Assembly (NCBI GenBank): GCA_023389535.1
Contig: JAEWEH010000307.1
Location: 1 to 10,216 of the forward strand
Direction: 5' to 3'
DNA: 10,216 nucleotides
Source: Pseudomonadota bacterium
GTDB taxonomy: Bacteria; Pseudomonadota; Gammaproteobacteria; Burkholderiales; Burkholderiaceae_B
The position numbers and the translations under genes are program-made. The notes beneath the pieces are model-generated. The model had not been told where the DNA came from and made no database searches. It worked only from the letters and a program-made list of their open reading frames with translations. Below are positions 6,513 through 10,216 of this stretch, one piece after another (the stretch's first letter is position 1; each line of letters opens with the position of its first letter).

Positions 6513-7811
6513 ATGAAATTACTCGTAATAGGCAGCGGCGGCCGTGAACACGCCCTGGCATGGCGGCTGTCCCAGTCGCCCCGGGTGCAGGCCGTCTATG
6601 TGGCGCCGGGCAACGGCGGCACCGCCCTGTCCCCGCGTATACACAATGTTGCACTCAATACCAATGACGACCTGGTCGACTTCGCCCAGCAGGAAAATAT
6701 TTCCTTCACAGTGGTGGGGCCCGAAGCACCGCTGGCAGCAGGCATCGTGGATGCTTTCCGCGCCGCTGGTCTCAAGATATTCGGTCCGACGCAGGCCGCG
6801 GCCCAACTGGAAAGCTCCAAGGACTACGCCAAGTCATTCATGGTGCGTCACGGCATCCCTACGGCGGCTTACGGCACGTTTACCGATCCAGCCGCGGCAA
6901 AGGCCTACGTCTCGGACCAGGGCGCTCCCATCGTCGTCAAGGCCGACGGCTTGGCGGCAGGCAAAGGTGTTGTCGTAGCGACGACCATTCAGGAAGCGCA
7001 TCAGGCCATTGACCAGATGCTGGGCGACGGCTCGCTGGGCGCGGCCGGCGCTCGCGTGGTCATCGAGGAATGTCTGATTGGCGAGGAAGCCAGCTTCATT
7101 GTTCTGTGCGATGGCCACAATGTGCTGCCCCTGGCCAGCAGCCAGGACCACAAGCGCTTGAACGACGGCGACCAAGGGCCCAATACCGGCGGCATGGGCG
7201 CGTACTCGCCGGCGCCTGTGGTCAGTCCCGCCCTGCACGAGCGCATCATGCAAGAGGTCATCCACCCTACCATCGCCGGCATGGCCAAGGATGGCATTCC
7301 CTATACGGGCTTTCTGTACGCGGGCCTGATGATAGGCGAAGGCCCCGACGCCACGCGCCCGCTGAAAGTCCTCGAATTCAATTGCCGCATGGGCGACCCT
7401 GAAACCCAGCCCATTGTGATGCGCATCAAGAACGACCTGTCCCAAGTGTTCGAGCTGGCCGTGGACGGCCGCCTGGATGAGGCAGCAATCGACTGGGACC
7501 CGCGCTGGGCCCTGGGGGTTGTGGTCGCATCCAGCGGTTACCCCGGCAAGCCGCGCACCGGCGATGCCATCCGCCATTTGCCCGAAGACACCAGCGTTTG
7601 CATGGTGTTCCATGCAGGTACGGCATTGCAAGATGGCGTGCTGAAGACCGCTGGTGGGCGGGTGCTGTGCGTGACCGCTCTGGCCGATTCCATCGAGCAG
7701 GCCCAGGCCGCCGCTTACGCGGCCATTTCCGGCATCGATTTCGACGGGCAGCAATACCGCACGGATATCGGCTGGCGCGCGCTTTCGCAGGGGCGCGCGC
7801 CGTCGGCCTAG
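6513..7811 (+). CDS. purD: Phosphoribosylamine-glycine ligase (GAR synthetase)
   Basis: This 432-residue cytoplasmic ATP-grasp enzyme catalyses the second step of de novo purine synthesis, joining glycine to 5-phosphoribosylamine with ATP to give GAR. The N-domain starts with [17 protein letters not shown] (1-17), whose GSGGREHA is characteristic, and contains APGNGGT (31-37). The ATP-grasp region carries [14 protein letters not shown] (143-156), [11 protein letters not shown] (185-195) and [12 protein letters not shown] (224-235). The GARS signature RMGDPETQ lies at 292-299. The C-domain (about 330-432) includes the conserved GYPG. Length is normal, no key residue is missing, and the start agrees with the family N-terminus. 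It lies 98 bases after yebC and 38 bases before hemF. No Shine-Dalgarno is visible before the ATG. The purine gene is separate from other pur genes here, as is usual for purD in this lineage as far as I recall. Confidence 0.98.
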   Translation: MKLLVIGSGGREHALAWRLSQSPRVQAVYVAPGNGGTALSPRIHNVALNTNDDLVDFAQQENISFTVVGPEAPLAAGIVDAFRAAGLKIFGPTQAAAQLESSKDYAKSFMVRHGIPTAAYGTFTDPAAAKAYVSDQGAPIVVKADGLAAGKGVVVATTIQEAHQAIDQMLGDGSLGAAGARVVIEECLIGEEASFIVLCDGHNVLPLASSQDHKRLNDGDQGPNTGGMGAYSPAPVVSPALHERIMQEVIHPTIAGMAKDGIPYTGFLYAGLMIGEGPDATRPLKVLEFNCRMGDPETQPIVMRIKNDLSQVFELAVDGRLDEAAIDWDPRWALGVVVASSGYPGKPRTGDAIRHLPEDTSVCMVFHAGTALQDGVLKTAGGRVLCVTALADSIEQAQAAAYAAISGIDFDGQQYRTDIGWRALSQGRAPSA

Positions 7812-7838
7812 TTCGGCGACCGGGCCGCCCAGCAATAC

Positions 7839-7844
7839 AAGGAA
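7839..7844 (+). promoter_or_regulatory. Ribosome binding site of hemF
   Basis: AAGGAA lies 5 bases before ATG 7850. It is the clearest Shine-Dalgarno of the rightward cluster and excludes in-frame starts further upstream. Confidence 0.7.
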
Positions 7845-7849
7845 ACTTC

Positions 7850-8758
7850 ATGACTGTTCCCATTTCCACCGCCTACGACTATTTCCTGGATCTGCAAAGC
7901 CGTATCGTCCAGGCCCTAGAAGAGGCCGATGGCACCAGCTTCCAGTCCGAGCAATGGACACGCGAAGAAGGAGGCGGCGGCTTATCACGCTATCTGGAAG
8001 GGGGGCCGCTGTTTGAACGCGGCGGCGTGCTGTTCAGTCACGTGCAGGGCAAGACCTTGCCACCCTCGGCAAGCGCACATCGCAAGGAGTTGGCTGGACG
8101 CAGCTGGGAGGCCATGGGGGTGTCCCTGGTGCTGCACCCTCGCAATCCTTACGTGCCCACTTGCCACATGAATGTCCGGCTCTTCGTGGCACATGCAGCC
8201 CCGGGCACACAGGACGACGATGTCTTCTGGTTCGGCGGCGGGCTGGACCTGACGCCCTACTACGCTTTCGAAGAAGACGCCCGCCATTTCCATCAGGTCT
8301 GCCATGATGCGCTGGCGCCTTATGGCGCCGACAAGTACCCCGCCTACAAGCAGTGGTGCGATGAATACTTCTATCTGAAGCACCGCGGTGAAACCCGCGG
8401 CATCGGCGGCGTATTCTTCGACGACTTGAATGAAGGGGGGTTTGATGCTTGTTTTGCGCTGACGCGTTCGGTGGGCGACTGCTTCCTGGATGCCTACATG
8501 CCCATTGTCGAACGGCGCAGGGGCAAAGACTACACAGACCGGCAACGCGACTTCCAGGCCTATCGCCGCGGACGTTATGTGGAATTCAATCTGGTCTTCG
8601 ATCGCGGTACGCTGTTCGGCCTGCAGTCAGGCGGCCGTACGGAATCCATACTGCTGTCCATGCCGCCTTCGGCGTCGTGGCGCTATAACTGGTCCCCCAA
8701 GGAAGATACCCCCGAGGCGGCGCTGGCGGACTTCCTGAAGCCACGCGCATGGGTGTAA
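7850..8758 (+). CDS. hemF: Oxygen-dependent coproporphyrinogen III oxidase
   Basis: This 302-residue enzyme oxidatively decarboxylates two propionate side chains of coproporphyrinogen III to vinyl groups, giving protoporphyrinogen IX in haem synthesis, and needs O2. It closely matches E. coli HemF (299 residues). Visible conserved blocks are [12 protein letters not shown] (38-49), FSHVQG (62-67), [19 protein letters not shown] (76-94), [12 protein letters not shown] (127-138), [14 protein letters not shown] (174-187), and [15 protein letters not shown] (240-254) with [13 protein letters not shown] (261-273). Conserved histidines corresponding to the E. coli functional set are H96, H106, H146 and H178. 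The start is ATG 7850 with AAGGAA 5 bases upstream. The 3' end overlaps nadD by 10 bases, so translation of the two is likely coupled. Presence of the aerobic enzyme suggests haem synthesis under oxygen; whether an anaerobic HemN exists elsewhere cannot be seen. Confidence 0.98.
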   Translation: MTVPISTAYDYFLDLQSRIVQALEEADGTSFQSEQWTREEGGGGLSRYLEGGPLFERGGVLFSHVQGKTLPPSASAHRKELAGRSWEAMGVSLVLHPRNPYVPTCHMNVRLFVAHAAPGTQDDDVFWFGGGLDLTPYYAFEEDARHFHQVCHDALAPYGADKYPAYKQWCDEYFYLKHRGETRGIGGVFFDDLNEGGFDACFALTRSVGDCFLDAYMPIVERRRGKDYTDRQRDFQAYRRGRYVEFNLVFDRGTLFGLQSGGRTESILLSMPPSASWRYNWSPKEDTPEAALADFLKPRAWV

Positions 8759-9351
8759 GAGTCGGCCTGCTGGGCGGCAGTTTCGACCCTGTCCACCTGG
8801 CTCATATAGCTCTGGCGCAGGCGGCGCTGACAGGCCTGGATCTGGATCGGGTAGAACTGATCCCCGCCGCCAATCCCTGGCAGCGTGCTCCGCTTGCCGC
8901 CAGCCCCGCGGATCGCATCGCCATGCTGCAACTTGCCCTGCGCGACGCCCCGAGGCTCAGCGTCAATACCATAGAAATCGAACGCGGCGGGCAGACCTAT
9001 ACCGCCGACACCCTGGACCAATTGCCGCCGAATGCAGAATATTATTGGATATTAGGTTCCGACCAACTGGCCAATTTCTGTTCCTGGCACCGCTGGCGCG
9101 ATATCGCCGGCCAGGCCCACTTGGCCGTCGCGCAGCGCGCAGGCGCCTCCGCGTCACCGCCTCCTGAACTGCGGCGCCATCTGGACAGCCTGGGCCGCAA
9201 GCTGCTGGCCTTGCCCTTCGAGCCCGCTTCGATATCTTCCACACAGATACGCCAGCACTTGGCCAAGGGCGAACCGACCGACGGGCTGCTGGATGTTGCG
9301 GTCGCGCAATACATACGGGAAAAAGGCCTCTATCAGTCGCCTGCCCAATAA
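8749..9351 (+). CDS. nadD: Nicotinate-nucleotide adenylyltransferase
   Basis: This 200-residue cytoplasmic enzyme transfers AMP from ATP to nicotinate mononucleotide to form deamido-NAD, an essential step of NAD synthesis. The nucleotidyltransferase motif [11 protein letters not shown] (9-19) contains the HxxH pair (H16, H19). [17 protein letters not shown] (100-116) is the substrate-binding block typical of NadD, and the C-terminal ISSTQIR (162-168) is the second family signature. Length fits. ATG 8749 lies inside the last codons of hemF in another frame (10-base overlap), with no clear Shine-Dalgarno, pointing to translational coupling. The conserved GLLGGSFDP begins at residue 6, so this start is well supported. 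A run of three prolines (137-139) lies in the variable loop. It is followed by rsfS after 22 bases. Confidence 0.97.
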   Translation: MGVRVGLLGGSFDPVHLAHIALAQAALTGLDLDRVELIPAANPWQRAPLAASPADRIAMLQLALRDAPRLSVNTIEIERGGQTYTADTLDQLPPNAEYYWILGSDQLANFCSWHRWRDIAGQAHLAVAQRAGASASPPPELRRHLDSLGRKLLALPFEPASISSTQIRQHLAKGEPTDGLLDVAVAQYIREKGLYQSPAQ

Positions 9352-9361
9352 AATCTCACGT

Positions 9362-9367
9362 TATAGT
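9362..9367 (+). promoter_or_regulatory. -10-like hexamer directly before rsfS
   Basis: TATAGT (5/6 match to TATAAT) ends 6 bases before the rsfS ATG at 9374, in the 22-base nadD-rsfS spacer. No Shine-Dalgarno is visible. The -35 region falls in nadD and is poor. A transcript from here would start on or beside the ATG. Confidence 0.3.
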
Positions 9368-9373
9368 CACTCA

Positions 9374-9769
9374 ATGGATATTCAAAAACTGCAACGCCTG
9401 GTCATCGACGCCCTCGAAGATGTCAAGGCCCAAGACATCAAGGTCTTCAATACCACCCACATCACAGGCCTATTCGACCGCGTCGTCCTGGCCAGCGGTT
9501 CGTCGAATCGCCAGACGCGCGCGATCGCCGCCAGCGTGGCCGATCGGGCGCGCGAACACAAGGTTCCCATCATTGCCTACGAAGGCGAGGACACCGGCGA
9601 ATGGGTGCTGGTGGACCTGGGCGACATCGTGGTGCATTGCATGCAGCCCACCGTACGCCAGTATTACAACCTGGAAGAGATCTGGGGCGGCAAGCCGGTA
9701 CGGGTGAAGCTGCTGCCACAATCGATGCAGCCCAGCATCCCGGCCTCCTTCGATTACGACGAAGACTGA
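9374..9769 (+). CDS. rsfS: Ribosome silencing factor RsfS
   Basis: A 131-residue protein of the RsfS/Iojap/DUF143 family. The family binds ribosomal protein uL14 on the large subunit and blocks joining of the 30S and 50S subunits, lowering translation when nutrients are short. The core matches well: [14 protein letters not shown] (13-26), [14 protein letters not shown] (34-47), [20 protein letters not shown] (69-88) and [17 protein letters not shown] (89-105). A 26-residue tail with an acidic end follows. The start ATG 9374 gives the normal family N-terminus; a longer in-frame reading from 9293 would lie inside nadD and lacks family support. It sits between nadD and rlmH, the order seen in many proteobacteria. 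No clear ribosome binding site is visible. Confidence 0.96.
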   Translation: MDIQKLQRLVIDALEDVKAQDIKVFNTTHITGLFDRVVLASGSSNRQTRAIAASVADRAREHKVPIIAYEGEDTGEWVLVDLGDIVVHCMQPTVRQYYNLEEIWGGKPVRVKLLPQSMQPSIPASFDYDED

Positions 9770-9779
9770 TCGCGGCGCC

Positions 9780-10216
9780 ATGAAACTGATCGTGGCGGCC
9801 GTCGGCACGCGCATGCCCGACTGGGTGGAAATCGCCTGGCACGACTACGCCCGGCGCCTGCCTGCCGATTGCGCACTGGAACTGAAGGAAATCAAGCCCG
9901 AGCCGCGCACTTCCGGCAAGACGCCTGCACAAATGATGCACGCCGAAGCCCGGCGCATCGAAGCCGCCATCCCTTCCGGGGCGCTACGCATCGCGCTGGA
10001 TGAGCGCGGCAAGGATATGGACACCATGGGCCTGGCGCGTGAGCTTGAAAAATGGCGCGCCAGCGGGCAGGATGTGGTATTTCTGGTCGGCGGGCCCGAT
10101 GGGCTGGATGCCGAACTGAAGCAACATTGCCAGGGACGCCTGCGGCTTTCATCCTTGACCCTGCCTCATCCCATGGTCAGGATCGTGCTGGCGGAACAGC
10201 TTTATCGGGCCTGGGC
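9780..10216 (+). CDS. rlmH: 23S rRNA (pseudouridine-1915-N3)-methyltransferase RlmH (partial, C-terminus outside window)
   Basis: This SPOUT-class methyltransferase uses S-adenosylmethionine to methylate N3 of pseudouridine 1915 in helix 69 of 23S rRNA, acting on assembled 70S ribosomes. The window holds 145 residues; the family has about 156, so roughly 11 are cut off. The N-terminus [16 protein letters not shown] (1-16) is typical. ALDERGK (72-78) and the SAM-binding FLVGGPDG (101-108) are present. The C-terminal trefoil-knot segment begins at [20 protein letters not shown] (123-142). Two bases of codon 146 (gc) remain at the edge. The start is ATG 9780, 10 bases after the rsfS stop, with no Shine-Dalgarno, suggesting coupling to rsfS. 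Together with rsfS it forms a conserved ribosome-related pair. Confidence 0.96.
   Translation, partial: MKLIVAAVGTRMPDWVEIAWHDYARRLPADCALELKEIKPEPRTSGKTPAQMMHAEARRIEAAIPSGALRIALDERGKDMDTMGLARELEKWRASGQDVVFLVGGPDGLDAELKQHCQGRLRLSSLTLPHPMVRIVLAEQLYRAW

Noticed and set aside
6834..7835. Long leftward frame antisense to purD
   Set aside because: PurD is complete and highly conserved on the other strand; the antisense product has no family features.
9293..9373. Longer N-terminus for RsfS starting inside nadD
   Set aside because: It would overlap nadD by 59 bases and add 27 residues that do not fit the family; ATG 9374 gives the expected start.
1..10216. tRNA, rRNA, CRISPR, insertion sequence or prophage signals
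   Set aside because: I found no tRNA-like cloverleaf, regularly spaced repeats, transposase or integrase sequence, or paired terminal inverted repeats with target duplications.

Overview
This window looks like ordinary chromosome from a high-GC betaproteobacterium, most likely Burkholderiales and probably Alcaligenaceae (Bordetella, Achromobacter or Pusillimonas type). The assignment rests on G/C-rich codon use, the protein sequences, and the gene order yebC-purD-hemF-nadD-rsfS-rlmH, which I recall from that group. It is an inference; no database was searched. Genes are packed closely, with no gap above about 110 bases. I see no tRNA, rRNA, CRISPR array, insertion sequence, prophage or integrase.

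Left part (1-1878): a quinone oxidoreductase gene (qor) runs leftward and leaves the window, so its last 20-odd codons are missing. It diverges from an EamA/DMT-family transporter gene across an 81-base spacer that carries a plausible qor promoter. The transporter gene converges on the next block, and a strong G/C-rich inverted repeat sits at that junction.

Middle part (1902-5572): three leftward genes, in transcription order a HerA/YjgR-like ATPase, a GhrA-type glyoxylate/hydroxypyruvate reductase and a DmlA/TtuC-type D-malate/tartrate dehydrogenase. The last two form a sensible pair for catabolism of C4 and C2/C3 hydroxyacids such as tartrate, D-malate, hydroxypyruvate and glyoxylate. Both spacers in this block contain G/C-rich hairpins without U-tracts.

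Right part (5683-10216): a rightward core-gene cluster. It encodes YebC (translation factor or regulator), PurD (purine synthesis), HemF (haem synthesis), NadD (NAD synthesis), RsfS (ribosome silencing) and RlmH (23S rRNA methylation; cut by the window end). hemF and nadD overlap by 10 bases. The nadD-rsfS-rlmH part is tight, while yebC and purD are separated by 98 bases holding several possible hairpins, two of them mutually exclusive.

I found no convincing undescribed system. The best second looks are the structured yebC-purD leader, the -10-like hexamers placed 6-7 bases before the purD and rsfS start codons (possible leaderless mRNAs), the convergent-junction inverted repeat, and the reductase/dehydrogenase pair.
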